A stretch of 64,000 nt of DNA, from contig NZ_JAPEOS010000001.1 of the NCBI RefSeq assembly GCF_026340975.1, forward strand, positions 124,001 through 188,000, written 5' to 3'. Every line of letters begins with the position of its first letter. Position 1 is the first letter of the stretch. The notes beneath the pieces were generated by a model. That model was not told the origin of the DNA. It made no database searches and worked only from the letters and a program-made list of their open reading frames with translations. The translations under genes were made by a program, and so were the position numbers. This document shows positions 52,501 to 60,305 of the stretch, piece by piece. This DNA comes from Streptomyces sp. NBC_01214. Lineage in GTDB: Bacteria; Actinomycetota; Actinomycetes; Streptomycetales; Streptomycetaceae.

Positions 52501-54909
52501 CAGCAGCGCGGTCGCCAGGTCGGGCCCGTGGGCGGCGGGGTTCGACTCGGCCAGCTCCCGGAACAGGCCGGTGGCTTCCCGGACGGCCGCCAAGCCCTCA
52601 CTGGTACGGCCCACGCCGAGCAACGCGCGCCCGAGGTTGTTCAGCGCCCCGGCCAAGTGGTGGGACTCGGCGGCGGGGTTCGTCTCGGCCAGGCGCCGGA
52701 AGAGGTCGGCCGCCTCCTGCGCAGCGGCCAGGCCCTCCTCCTCGCGGCCCGCATCGGTCAGATGCATGCTGAGGTTGGCCAACGATCCGGCGACAGCGCT
52801 CCGTTGGGCCGGGGGGCCGTCGGCTGCCAGTTGCCGCTCCAGACCGGCGGCCTCCAGGAGGGCGGCCAGCGACTCTTCCCGACGGCCGTACTCCGACAGC
52901 CGGTTGCCGAGGCTGGTCAGTGACCTCACCAGCCCGTTCCGATGGGCGGCGGGGTCGGCCTCGGCCAGACGGCGGCTGATCGCCACGGACTCCTCGGAGA
53001 GGAAGAGCGCTTCCTCCGGGCGGCCCACGTCGGACAGCCGGTCCCCGAGGTTGGCCAGGGAGGTCGCCAGGCGGCTGAGGTGGCCGAGACGATCGGGGTG
53101 ATCGGGGTGATCGGGATGATCGGCCTGGTCGGGGTGGTCGGGGTGCTCGCGGTGGTCGGGGTGCTCGGCGTGGTCGCGGTGTCCCGGAGCGTCCTCGACG
53201 AGCTGCCGGTGCAGGCGGACGGTCTCCTCGGACGCGGCGACCGCCTCCTCCCTGCGCCCGGCGTTGGCCCGGCGCCACGCCAGGGTGCCGTACAGCCAGG
53301 CCCGTTCGCCGGGGTCTTCCGTGGTGGACAGCCGGTGGGCGATCAGGACTTCCGTGATCGCGAGGACGCCGATGTCCAGGTTGGCGTCGCGGCCCTCGGG
53401 CAAGTGGGACTCGACGGCCTCCAGTGCGGCCAGCAGCTCGGGGTCGATGGGGCCGTCGTCCGGGCCGCTCGGGTCTCCGAGGGCGGCGAGCGCGGTCAGG
53501 GCGGGGCTGCCGGCGGCGATCGCGAGGCCGGGATCGCGGCGCAGCAATGGGTACAGGACGTCCTTGCCGATGTGCGCCCAGCGGTCGGCGGCCGACGCGA
53601 GGAAGGTCACGGCACGCGGGGCGATGACGGGCCGCAGTTCCTCCTCGGCGGTCAAAGAAGCGGGGGCATCACCCGCCCAGGGGTCGGGTTCGTAGGAGCT
53701 GATGTCGTGTCCGGGGGTGAGGAGGCCGAGGAAGTCCTCCGCGAGCCGGTCGGGGTAGAGGGGCTCCAGGACCGAGGCCCGGTCGACCGGCGGGTAGCAG
53801 AGCCGGTGGTCGTCCAAGACGTTCAGGGGTTCGGGCAGCCGCAGTCGCTCCAGAGCCCGCATCCCCACGCCATGGCCGACCGCTCCCGTGAGCACCGCCG
53901 TGAACACCGTCTTGGCCATGACGGACTGCTTGGTCCGGTAGTCCTGCCCCTGCCGTCCGGCGTCGACGAGCTTTTGCCACGCCAAGCGCTCGCGGTCAAG
54001 GAGGTACGCCGACAGCTGGTGCGGCTCGGACGGGGGCGTCTGCGCGCCCCGTTCGTGGGCGTCGACAGCGACGAGGGCAGCCATGTGCAGGTTCAGGGGC
54101 AGTCCGAAGTCGCGGTGGTCGAGGGAAGCGGGCGGCTGAATGCTCGCGGCGTCCGGCAGGTCGTACAGGTCGGCCTCGGCGTAGCGGTCGCGGGCGGCGG
54201 TGAACATCTGGAGCCTGTCCGCGGCCAGCGAAGGGAGCCGCATGTCGTCGGCGGCGGCGTCACGATCGGCCAGTTCGGCACGGAGGGCCGCGAACCAGCG
54301 GACGGTCCGGCCGATCAGCAGTACGCGGGTGGGGCGTTGCTCATGGAGAACCGGGTAGGACAGGAGTTGTTCCAGCTCGCTGTGCGCCCATCGGTCCGCG
54401 TAGTCGACGACCAAGAGCAATCCGGTCGCGTCATCGGGCGGGGTCATGCGATGGCCCGGGAGGGCCGGCCCGGGAAGGGCGCCGTGAAGCCCCGCTTGCA
54501 GGACGTGCCACCGTTCCTTACCCCGCAGGCTCCGGGTCCGTTCGGCGAACTCCGTGGCGAGCCGGGTCTTGCCCTGTCCGCCGGGGGCGTGCAGCAGCAG
54601 GACCGACAAGTCCTCGCCCTCGGTGTCCCGCCACTGCCGCAGCCGCTCCAACTCGGCGTTCCGGCCGACGAAGGGCACGACCTGGCTGCGCGCGTCCAGC
54701 AGGCGGCTGGGCTGTGCCATCAGCTTGGCGGCGACAGGAGCAGCGGGGGAGGAGAACGCCTCGATCGTGGGGAGGCGCGAACCGTAGATGTTGTTGACCG
54801 TGGCTGCCGCGCCCGGGCCCTGGGCAATCGCACCGCCGTACGACGCGCGCCCCTCGTAGTAGTACCGGGGAGCCTCGGAGCCCTCGGGGGTCTCGGGGTT
54901 CCCGGTCAC
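49531..54909 (-). CDS. Giant STAND-type NTPase with TPR repeats
   Basis: A 1,792-residue protein. Residues 16-45 hold a short Gly/Ala/Asn motif (YYYEGRASYGGAIAQ, ATVNNIYG) shared with the end of the upstream protein. A NACHT/NB-ARC-like NTPase follows: VGRNAELERLRQW at 81-93, Walker A APGGQGKT at 108-115, Walker B LLLVVDYADRW at about 164-174. From about 490 to the end are some thirty TPR-like helical pairs (EEAVTAYQRA, LNNLGxAL types), interrupted by an Asp/His/Pro tract near 573-606. STAND-TPR proteins act as sensor-switches in signalling and defence. The GTG start overlaps the upstream stop (GTGA). Protein target unknown. Confidence 0.88.
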   Translation of the reverse strand: MTGNPETPEGSEAPRYYYEGRASYGGAIAQGPGAAATVNNIYGSRLPTIEAFSSPAAPVAAKLMAQPSRLLDARSQVVPFVGRNAELERLRQWRDTEGEDLSVLLLHAPGGQGKTRLATEFAERTRSLRGKERWHVLQAGLHGALPGPALPGHRMTPPDDATGLLLVVDYADRWAHSELEQLLSYPVLHEQRPTRVLLIGRTVRWFAALRAELADRDAAADDMRLPSLAADRLQMFTAARDRYAEADLYDLPDAASIQPPASLDHRDFGLPLNLHMAALVAVDAHERGAQTPPSEPHQLSAYLLDRERLAWQKLVDAGRQGQDYRTKQSVMAKTVFTAVLTGAVGHGVGMRALERLRLPEPLNVLDDHRLCYPPVDRASVLEPLYPDRLAEDFLGLLTPGHDISSYEPDPWAGDAPASLTAEEELRPVIAPRAVTFLASAADRWAHIGKDVLYPLLRRDPGLAIAAGSPALTALAALGDPSGPDDGPIDPELLAALEAVESHLPEGRDANLDIGVLAITEVLIAHRLSTTEDPGERAWLYGTLAWRRANAGRREEAVAASEETVRLHRQLVEDAPGHRDHAEHPDHREHPDHPDQADHPDHPDHPDRLGHLSRLATSLANLGDRLSDVGRPEEALFLSEESVAISRRLAEADPAAHRNGLVRSLTSLGNRLSEYGRREESLAALLEAAGLERQLAADGPPAQRSAVAGSLANLSMHLTDAGREEEGLAAAQEAADLFRRLAETNPAAESHHLAGALNNLGRALLGVGRTSEGLAAVREATGLFRELAESNPAAHGPDLATALLNLGAFLSAAGRKEEALAPTEEAVAIRRQLVETNFAAHHLGLATSLEGLGVRLSQLGREEQSWAALREAADLYRQRVGTHPAIHLPKSSEELTRIFIPSPGYREEATGATQEAADLYRQLDEAGPDADLPRLAAALNDVGWTLARLGLFEESHAAVDRAATVLLGTGDRQGAANLLNAFTGALENMERFGEAVTTSKRAADLFREDGDRTMEAAALINLSRFLSRLERTGEAADACQRAADVYRSTGERHLEAAALNNLGVALMAAERYEEVVSAGRRAHALFEEGYGNLQGPPLYNLGSALLKLGRIEESLVPTRQAAAVYREKGNRSGEADALDNLGSALYGLNRPEEAVSALERAATLLREVGDHEREGRVLGRLSGVLIGLRRFEESFTASQQSVAFLRGAGDRDGEALALINLGGACAGTGRFAEAAAACGKAAALYRAAGNHGREADALANRSEALSNAGRYEEAVTACGQAVALYRTAGDRARERTLLHSLGDHLFSARRYAGAADAYERERAICRETGERQNEGRALLGIAVSLLHMHRFEQAVPVCEQAGDLFRESGDRGAEGAALAGLGKALEGLERVAESVAARRRAVEAYRDAGQLSGEAETLAVLSADLGRTGRYAESIVASRRAAAIYRQLGDGGHEARALEYLGQGLQSDGQHEEAVTVCERAAALFREHGDRSGEGQALRHLARSLRAVERTEESVAASQRAIARYREAGDERLEATALYALGEVLLEEERYEEAVTAYQRTARILGEIGFPSLEGSALLNLCCGLLGLNRFEEAVTAYQRAVRVYDGVGDGDGLARSSFHLGNTLMKVDRYGEAVSAYLRAAVAFQEIGADSSQRSALRSLGQALFKAGRYEQAATVGLRAAALYGRAQGSEVEEQLVFQLSVDLMEAGRSEESLPVCRRLLAVYQEAGDRLGETWALVLLGGTLVDVRQYQEAVLINRRAVAACRAVDNGDGLGLALSQLEKAERGLRRGAH
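53090..53190 (-). repeat. Tandem repeat coding for a His/Asp/Pro-rich linker
   Basis: Reiterated 9-bp and 6-bp units (variants of GATCGGGGT and GGTCGGGGT) encode HPDHPD-type units between the tetratricopeptide blocks of the STAND protein. Length variation by slippage is likely. Confidence 0.75.
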
Positions 54910-55721
54910 GGTCGACCGCCGCCGTAGTTGTTGTTGTTGACGGTCGCGCTGGCGCCCGGGCCCGCGGCGCCCGCGCCGCCCGGCGCCACGTGCTGGTGGT
55001 ACACGTCCCCCCGCGGCGCTTCCCGACCAGCCGGTCCCGCCGGGGCCACCGCCGGCTCCGGCTCCGGCTCCGGGGCCGGCTCCGGGGCCGGCCCCAGGTC
55101 AAGTCGCCGTACGTCGGTGCCCGGCGCCCAGATCCATGCCTCCCCCCGGTGGTCCTTCTCCTCGACCCGCACGTGCCGGAACTCTTCCGCCCGGAGGCTG
55201 GTGTACGCCCCGGCCTTGACGACGTCGAGGAAGACACGCTCCGAAACTCCAACGGCGAGGCAGACATCCGGCGCCTGCACGAGAGCGGCGCGCAGGGCCG
55301 CGCAGTCGAGGATGCGACGGAGCTCCACCGGAGTCTGGCCGACGAAACCGTTCGCGCCCAGCGAGGCCGGGCCGAAGTGGACGGCCGCCCTGAGCCGGAG
55401 CCATGCCTTCCGATTCCGGTTGTGGTTGAAGGTCCTCAGGTGGGCATCCAGGCGGCGCATGAACGCGTCGACCAGGCCCGGCTCGGAGGCGCCTGCGGGC
55501 AGGACCGCGAACAGCGAGTCCCCGCCCTCCTGCGTCACCCATCGCCCGCGGTCCAACCGGGCTGCGTCGGCCGCCCGGCCCAACAGCCGCGGGATCGCCT
55601 CCTGGAACTCGCCCTGCGTCACCTCGTCGGCGCGGCCGTAACCCTCCGCATCGACCGACAGCAGCAGTCTGCGCTCGAACTCTCCCATGCCGCCCCATCC
55701 GTCCAAACCGTTCATAGCCAT
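54906..55721 (-). CDS. Nucleotidyl-cyclase-like protein coupled to the STAND-TPR gene
   Basis: A 271-residue protein. The first ~175 residues resemble a class III cyclase fold: LLLSVDAEGYGRADE with Asp24, VTQEGGDSLFAVLPAG with Asp68 (the two metal positions), then WLRLRAAVHFGPASLGANGFVGQTP and ERVFLDVVKAG. A GAF-free Pro/Glu linker (PEPAPEPEPEPAVA) leads to a C-terminal tail ending GASATVNNNNYGGGRP, which echoes the start of the next protein. Catalysis is doubtful because the substrate-specifying residues are not obvious. The stop overlaps the next GTG, so the two are made together. Confidence 0.7.
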   Translation of the reverse strand: MAMNGLDGWGGMGEFERRLLLSVDAEGYGRADEVTQGEFQEAIPRLLGRAADAARLDRGRWVTQEGGDSLFAVLPAGASEPGLVDAFMRRLDAHLRTFNHNRNRKAWLRLRAAVHFGPASLGANGFVGQTPVELRRILDCAALRAALVQAPDVCLAVGVSERVFLDVVKAGAYTSLRAEEFRHVRVEEKDHRGEAWIWAPGTDVRRLDLGPAPEPAPEPEPEPAVAPAGPAGREAPRGDVYHQHVAPGGAGAAGPGASATVNNNNYGGGRP

Positions 55722-55982
55722 GACACCTCTCGGGCTACACGTGATGCATGGGGGGAGCGTGCCGTTTCACTCAAACTCCCTGAAAGGGCACGGAGTTACT
55801 ACACACCAGCTGCGGAGCCTTCCGGGGAAGGGAACCGGCGCCCGCCCCCCGAACACGGACGCCGACACTGAAGTCGTACACCCGCGCCCCGGTGCGAACC
55901 CCGTGGAAATACGGATTGCCGAGATCTGTTACCCGCACCGGCGGGAAGACACGGCCCCGGGGCAACGACCCGGGGCTCCCGC
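55722..55982. other. Promoter side of the cyclase/STAND unit
   Basis: No coding sequence is recognised here. It should contain the minus-strand promoter of the cyclase-STAND operon. GAGAGG precedes the ATG at 55721. Confidence 0.35.
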
Positions 55983-56285
55983 ATGGTCCAAAGCCACCGG
56001 CTGCGGCGCGAACACGGCCGGCCGCCGCTAGGGATCCCGGTGCGCGTCCAGGACCATTGCGCGGGCCGGCTGCGCGGCGGACCTGGAGGTCCGGGGCTGG
56101 GCCTGGTGGACCTGCCGCGGCCGCCCGCCGGGGCGGACCGGCTGCGGCTCTGGGCGGACACCTGGAGCGAGCCGTTCTTCGCCCGGGAGGACCTGCGCGG
56201 GCTCCGCCACGCCTGCGGCGCCCGCACGGTGGCGGACCCGGTGCTCGCGAAGCCGCAGGTCCGGGTCGACGAGGTGGCCGTATGA
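55983..56285 (+). CDS. Doubtful short open frame, possibly a gene fragment
   Basis: Up to 100 residues. The first ~30 look non-coding. The latter part (GLGLVDLPRPPAGADRLRLWADTWSEPFFAREDLRGLRHACGARTVADPVL) has a natural composition and codon bias. It may be the 3' end of a lost gene. No ribosome site or family is seen. Confidence 0.3.
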   Translation: MVQSHRLRREHGRPPLGIPVRVQDHCAGRLRGGPGGPGLGLVDLPRPPAGADRLRLWADTWSEPFFAREDLRGLRHACGARTVADPVLAKPQVRVDEVAV

Positions 56286-56443
56286 CCGGCGCGGCAGCGC
56301 ACGCGGTCCGGGCGCGGTGCGGCGACGGACCCGTCACCGCGCCGCCACGGCCGTCGGCGGCGGCTCCCGGCCCCTGACCGTCGTGTGGGCGGCCGGCGGC
56401 CGGGTAGCCGCCGGGTGAGGGCCGGTTCCCGGCGGCGCAAAAA

Positions 56444-56457
56444 TACCCCCGGGGGTA
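56444..56457. promoter_or_regulatory. CstR-type operator 1
   Basis: TACCCCCGGGGGTA, a perfect palindrome of the CsoR/CstR type, 60 bp upstream of the persulfide dioxygenase gene. Confidence 0.85.
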
Positions 56458-56478
56458 CCCGTGCTAGGCTCGAAAATA

Positions 56479-56492
56479 TACCCCCGGGGGTA
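56479..56492. promoter_or_regulatory. CstR-type operator 2
   Basis: A second identical TACCCCCGGGGGTA palindrome, 35 bp downstream of the first. A TAGGCT -10-like hexamer lies between them at 56465-56470, so both flank the promoter. Confidence 0.88.
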
Positions 56493-56517
56493 ATCTCCGA
56501 CCGAAAGGAGCAACCGC

Positions 56518-57945
56518 GTGTTCTTCATCGACACCATCGAGACCGAGGGACTCGGAAACCGCAGCTACCTGGCGGGCGGCGCCGCGACCGCGGCGGTCGT
56601 CGACCCGCCCCGCGACATCGACCGGGTCATCGCCGCGGCCGCCGCACGCGGGGTGCGGATCTCCCACGTGGTGGAGACCCACCTGCACAACGACTACGTC
56701 ACCGGCGGCCTGGACCTGGCCCGCCTGACCGGCGCCGCGTACCTGGTGCCGGCCGGCGCCCGCGTCTCCTTCGCCCGGACACCGGTGGCCGACGGCGACA
56801 CGGTGGCCGTCGACGACGGCATCGCGCTACGGGCGCTGGCCACCCCCGGCCACACCCCCCACCACACCTCGTACGTGCTGGAGGAGCACGGCCGGGTGGC
56901 GGCGGTCTTCACCGGTGGTTCGCTGCTGATCGGCTCGGTGGGCCGCCCCGACCTGGTCGAGCCGCGCCTGACCGAAGAGCTGGCCCGCGCCCAGCACGCC
57001 TCCGCACACCGCCTGGCCGCCGAGCTCCCCGACGAGACGGCCGTACTGCCCACCCACGGGTTCGGCAGCTTCTGCTCCTCCGCCCAGTCCGAGGGCGACG
57101 CCACCACCATCGGCAAGGAGAAGAGCGTCAACGACGCCCTGGTCAAGGACGTCGACCGGTTCGTCTCCGACCTGCTGGCTGGCCTGGAAGACGTCCCCGC
57201 CTACTACGCCCACATGGGCCCGGCCAACGCCGCGGGCCCGGATCCGGTGGACCTGAGCACACCGCCCCTGACGGACGCCGCCGACATCGCCGAGCGGCTG
57301 GCCGCCGGGGAATGGGTGGTCGACCTGCGCAACCGGATCGCGTTCGCCGAAGGGCACGTCGCGGGCTCGTTCAACTTCGAGGCCGACGGAAAGATCGCCA
57401 CCTACCTCGCCTGGATGATCCCCTGGGGCAAGCCCGTCACCCTGCTCGCGGAGTCACCCGCCCAGCTCGCCGCCGCCCAGCGCGAACTGGTCCGCGTCGG
57501 CCTCGACCGGCCCGCTGCGGCGGCCACCGGCACGCCCCGCGACTGGATACCCGAAGGGCACGACCCGCGCTCCTTCCCCCGCGCCACCTTCGCCGACCTC
57601 GCCGACGTCGCCGACCTCGCCGACCTCGCCGACCTGGGCACTCGGGGCACTCGGGGCGCCCGGGGCGCCGACTCCACGACGGTCGTCCTGGACGTGCGCC
57701 GCGATTCGGAGCGCGCCCGGGGGTGGATCGCCGGGTCCGTGCACATCCCCGTCCACGACCTGCACCGGCGCCTGACCGAGGTCCCGCCCGGCACCGTGTG
57801 GGTGCACTGCGCCGGCGGGATGCGCGCCGCGATCGCCGCCTCCCTGCTGGACGCCGCCGGACGTGACGTCGTCGCCGTCGACGACTCCTTCGACGCCGCC
57901 CACGAGGCCGGTCTGCCCCTCACCGACGGCGACCGGGACCTCTGA
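56518..57945 (+). CDS. Persulfide dioxygenase-rhodanese fusion (ETHE1/CstB-like MBL-fold protein)
   Basis: A 475-residue protein from GTG 56518 with AAAGGAG upstream. The metallo-beta-lactamase domain (1-250) has the Fe-binding set ETHLHNDY (His55, His57, Asp59) and TPGHTPHH (His112), as in persulfide dioxygenases. Two rhodanese domains follow: the first (about 255-330) has no active-site Cys, the second (about 390-470) has VHCAGGMRA with Cys near 430. The linker between them is a short ADLADVADLADL/GTRGTRGARG repeat. It oxidises glutathione- or mycothiol-type persulfide to sulfite. First gene of the CstR regulon. Confidence 0.92.
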   Translation: MFFIDTIETEGLGNRSYLAGGAATAAVVDPPRDIDRVIAAAAARGVRISHVVETHLHNDYVTGGLDLARLTGAAYLVPAGARVSFARTPVADGDTVAVDDGIALRALATPGHTPHHTSYVLEEHGRVAAVFTGGSLLIGSVGRPDLVEPRLTEELARAQHASAHRLAAELPDETAVLPTHGFGSFCSSAQSEGDATTIGKEKSVNDALVKDVDRFVSDLLAGLEDVPAYYAHMGPANAAGPDPVDLSTPPLTDAADIAERLAAGEWVVDLRNRIAFAEGHVAGSFNFEADGKIATYLAWMIPWGKPVTLLAESPAQLAAAQRELVRVGLDRPAAAATGTPRDWIPEGHDPRSFPRATFADLADVADLADLADLGTRGTRGARGADSTTVVLDVRRDSERARGWIAGSVHIPVHDLHRRLTEVPPGTVWVHCAGGMRAAIAASLLDAAGRDVVAVDDSFDAAHEAGLPLTDGDRDL

Positions 57946-58034
57946 ACCCGCACTCCCCGTACCCCGCACCCCCGCAACCCTCGCACCCCCGCACCCCCTA
58001 CTCCTCCTGCCCCATCGACCCGGAAGGAAGACGG

Positions 58035-58409
58035 ATGTTCCTCTTCCGCCGCGGCCCCGCCCGCGTCAGCCCCGCCCGCGTCACCCCCGCCCAGGCCCAC
58101 CAGCGCACCGCCGGCGCCGCCGCCGTGCTCCTCGACGTGCGCGAGCAGGCCGAGTGGGACGCCGGACACGCCCCCGGAGCCGTCCACGCCCCGCTCTCCC
58201 GCCTCGTCGCAGGCGCCGCCCTGCCCGCCACCGCCCAGAACCGGCCGCTGGTGGTGATCTGCCGTTCCGGACACCGTTCCCGGCGGGCCGCCCAGCTGTT
58301 GACCGGCCGCGGGGGCGACGCGGTCGACGTGGCGGGCGGCATGAACGCCTGGGCCTCCGCCGGACTGCCGGTCGTCGGCGAACGCGGAAGCAGCGGCCGA
58401 ACAGCGTGA
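58035..58409 (+). CDS. Rhodanese-domain sulfurtransferase
   Basis: A 124-residue single rhodanese: LLDVREQAEWDAGHAPGAVHAPL and active-site loop VICRSGHRSRRAA (Cys near 76), ending VDVAGGMNAWASAGLPV. It moves sulfane sulfur between carriers. ATG 58035 has GGAAGGAAG upstream. The stop overlaps the TauE start (GTGA), so the two are coupled. Confidence 0.93.
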   Translation: MFLFRRGPARVSPARVTPAQAHQRTAGAAAVLLDVREQAEWDAGHAPGAVHAPLSRLVAGAALPATAQNRPLVVICRSGHRSRRAAQLLTGRGGDAVDVAGGMNAWASAGLPVVGERGSSGRTA

Positions 58410-59158
58410 GCACGCTCGTCCTCGCCCTCGCCGCCGGGGCCGTCATCGGACTCGCCCTCGGGGCACTGGGCGGCGGCGGCAGCGTCCTGGCCGTCCCGGC
58501 CCTGATCTACCTCCTGGGCTTCACCCCGGCTGCCGCCACCACCGCATCCCTGATCATCGTCACCGCCACGTCCGCCACCGCCCTCTACACCCACGCCACG
58601 TCCGGCAACGTCCGCTGGAAGACCGGCGCCCTGTTCGCGGCGGCCGGCATCCCGCCCGCTCTCGCCGCCGCCACCCTGGCCAGCCGCGTTCCCGAACCGG
58701 TCCTGACCGCGGCGTTCGCCGCCACGGCCGGCCTCGCCGCCTGGCGCATGTTCACCGCCTCCGACCCCGCCTCCGGGCGGCAGCCCCGACCCGTCCGACC
58801 CGCGCGGGCCGCCGGGGCAGGTGCCGGCCTCGGCTCGATCACCGGCTTCCTCGGCGTCGGCGGCGGCTTCCTCGCCGTCCCCGCCCTCGTCTCCATACTG
58901 GGCCTGCGCATGCGCGCCGCCGTCGGCACCAGCCTCCTAGTCATCACCGTCAACTCCCTCGCCGCGCTCGCCGCCCGCACGGGCACCCACGCCCCGCTGC
59001 ACTGGGCGGTCATCGCCCCCTTCACCGGAGCGGCCGTCCTCGGAGCCTGGGACGGCAAGCGCCTCGCCGCCAAGATCTCCGGACCCGCCCTCCAGCGGGC
59101 CTTCGCGACCGTCCTCCTGGCCGTCGCCGCCCTCATGCTCACCGACGCCCTCCACTGA
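58406..59158 (+). CDS. TauE/SafE-family sulfite exporter
   Basis: A 250-residue membrane protein with about eight helices and the repeated family motif GLALGALGGGGSVLAVPALIYLLG (first half) and GFLGVGGGFLAVPALVSILG (second half). In this operon it probably exports the sulfite made by the persulfide dioxygenase. GTG 58406 overlaps the rhodanese stop. Confidence 0.92.
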   Translation: MSTLVLALAAGAVIGLALGALGGGGSVLAVPALIYLLGFTPAAATTASLIIVTATSATALYTHATSGNVRWKTGALFAAAGIPPALAAATLASRVPEPVLTAAFAATAGLAAWRMFTASDPASGRQPRPVRPARAAGAGAGLGSITGFLGVGGGFLAVPALVSILGLRMRAAVGTSLLVITVNSLAALAARTGTHAPLHWAVIAPFTGAAVLGAWDGKRLAAKISGPALQRAFATVLLAVAALMLTDALH

Positions 59159-59196
59159 CCCCGCGGGCCCGCCCCCCTCGACCACACCCCCGCACA

Positions 59197-59210
59197 TACC
59201 CCCGGGGGCA
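59197..59210. promoter_or_regulatory. CstR-type operator 3
   Basis: TACCCCCGGGGGCA, one mismatch to the operators at 56444 and 56479, 44 bp before the rhodanese-DUF2892 gene. Confidence 0.75.
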
Positions 59211-59253
59211 TCAGAGAGCGGGTCCCCTTCCGACAAGAACGGAACACAGCGCC

Positions 59254-59832
59254 ATGGCCCACCCCCACGCCCTCGACGCCCTCGACGCCCACCAGGCCCA
59301 CAGCCGCCTGCACGACCTGATCGTCCTGGACGTCCGCACCCCCGGCGAATACGCCACCGGCCACCTCCCCGGCGCCCTCAACATCCCCCTCGACCAGCTC
59401 ACCCGCGCCCTGCCCGACCTTCGCGAGGCCGCCGCCCGCGGCGACATCCTCGTCGTCTGCGCCTCCGGCACCCGCGCCGAGAACGCCCGCACGACCCTCG
59501 CCGACAACGGCATCACCGCCAGCACCCTCACCGGAGGCACCGGAGCCTGGACCGACGGCGGACTCGCCCTCCACCCCGAAGCGGACCGGCCCACCGCCTG
59601 GAACATGGAACGCCAGGTCCGCTTCACCGCCGGCGCCGTCGTCCTGACCGGCCTCGCCCTCGGCCGCCTGCGCCCCGCCTTCCGCCTCGCCTCCGCGGGC
59701 ATCGCCGGCGGCCTGGTCTACTCGGCCCTCACCAACACCTGCGGCATGGCGGCCCTCCTCGCCAAGCTCCCCCACAACCGCCCCTGCCCGGGCGCCCTCG
59801 AAGCCGCCCTCGCCACCCTCCGCAGCCACTGA
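59254..59832 (+). CDS. Rhodanese-DUF2892 membrane sulfurtransferase
   Basis: A 192-residue protein. The rhodanese domain (1-110) has IVLDVRTPGEYATGHLPGALNIPL and VVCASGTRAENA (active Cys near 69). The C-terminal DUF2892 part (about 115-190) has two membrane helices (RFTAGAVVLTGLALGRL, LASAGIAGGLVYSALTNTCGMAALL). It presumably handles sulfane sulfur at the membrane. Its own upstream operator puts it in the same regulon. Confidence 0.9.
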   Translation: MAHPHALDALDAHQAHSRLHDLIVLDVRTPGEYATGHLPGALNIPLDQLTRALPDLREAAARGDILVVCASGTRAENARTTLADNGITASTLTGGTGAWTDGGLALHPEADRPTAWNMERQVRFTAGAVVLTGLALGRLRPAFRLASAGIAGGLVYSALTNTCGMAALLAKLPHNRPCPGALEAALATLRSH

Positions 59833-60165
<333 letters not shown>

Positions 60166-60179
60166 CCGGCACACCCAAA

Positions 60180-60208
60180 CGGCCCGGCCCCTCCGAGGGG
60201 CCGGGCCG
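60180..60208 (+). terminator. Terminator of the sulfur operon
   Basis: CGGCCCGGCCCC-(TCCGA-like loop)-GGGGCCGGGCCG, 15 bp after the regulator stop. Confidence 0.82.
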
Positions 60209-60305
60209 CGGCCGTCGCCCGATCACCCCGGATGCCGCGGGACCGGGAGTCACCCGCATGCCCGTGCCGGCTGCGGCCCTCTCGCGGCACGCCGATCCTG
60301 GTGCC

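Noticed and set aside
49384..52923. Very long open frame on the plus strand opposite the STAND-TPR gene
   Set aside because: It is the GC-bias shadow of the real minus-strand gene, which has Walker motifs and TPRs; the plus-strand translation has no domain character.
53090..53190. Separate repeat element or CRISPR inside the STAND gene
   Set aside because: The units stay in frame and encode a His/Asp/Pro linker.
52942..54927. Second long plus-strand frame opposite the STAND gene
   Set aside because: Same reason: Val/Gly/Asp-rich shadow without motifs.
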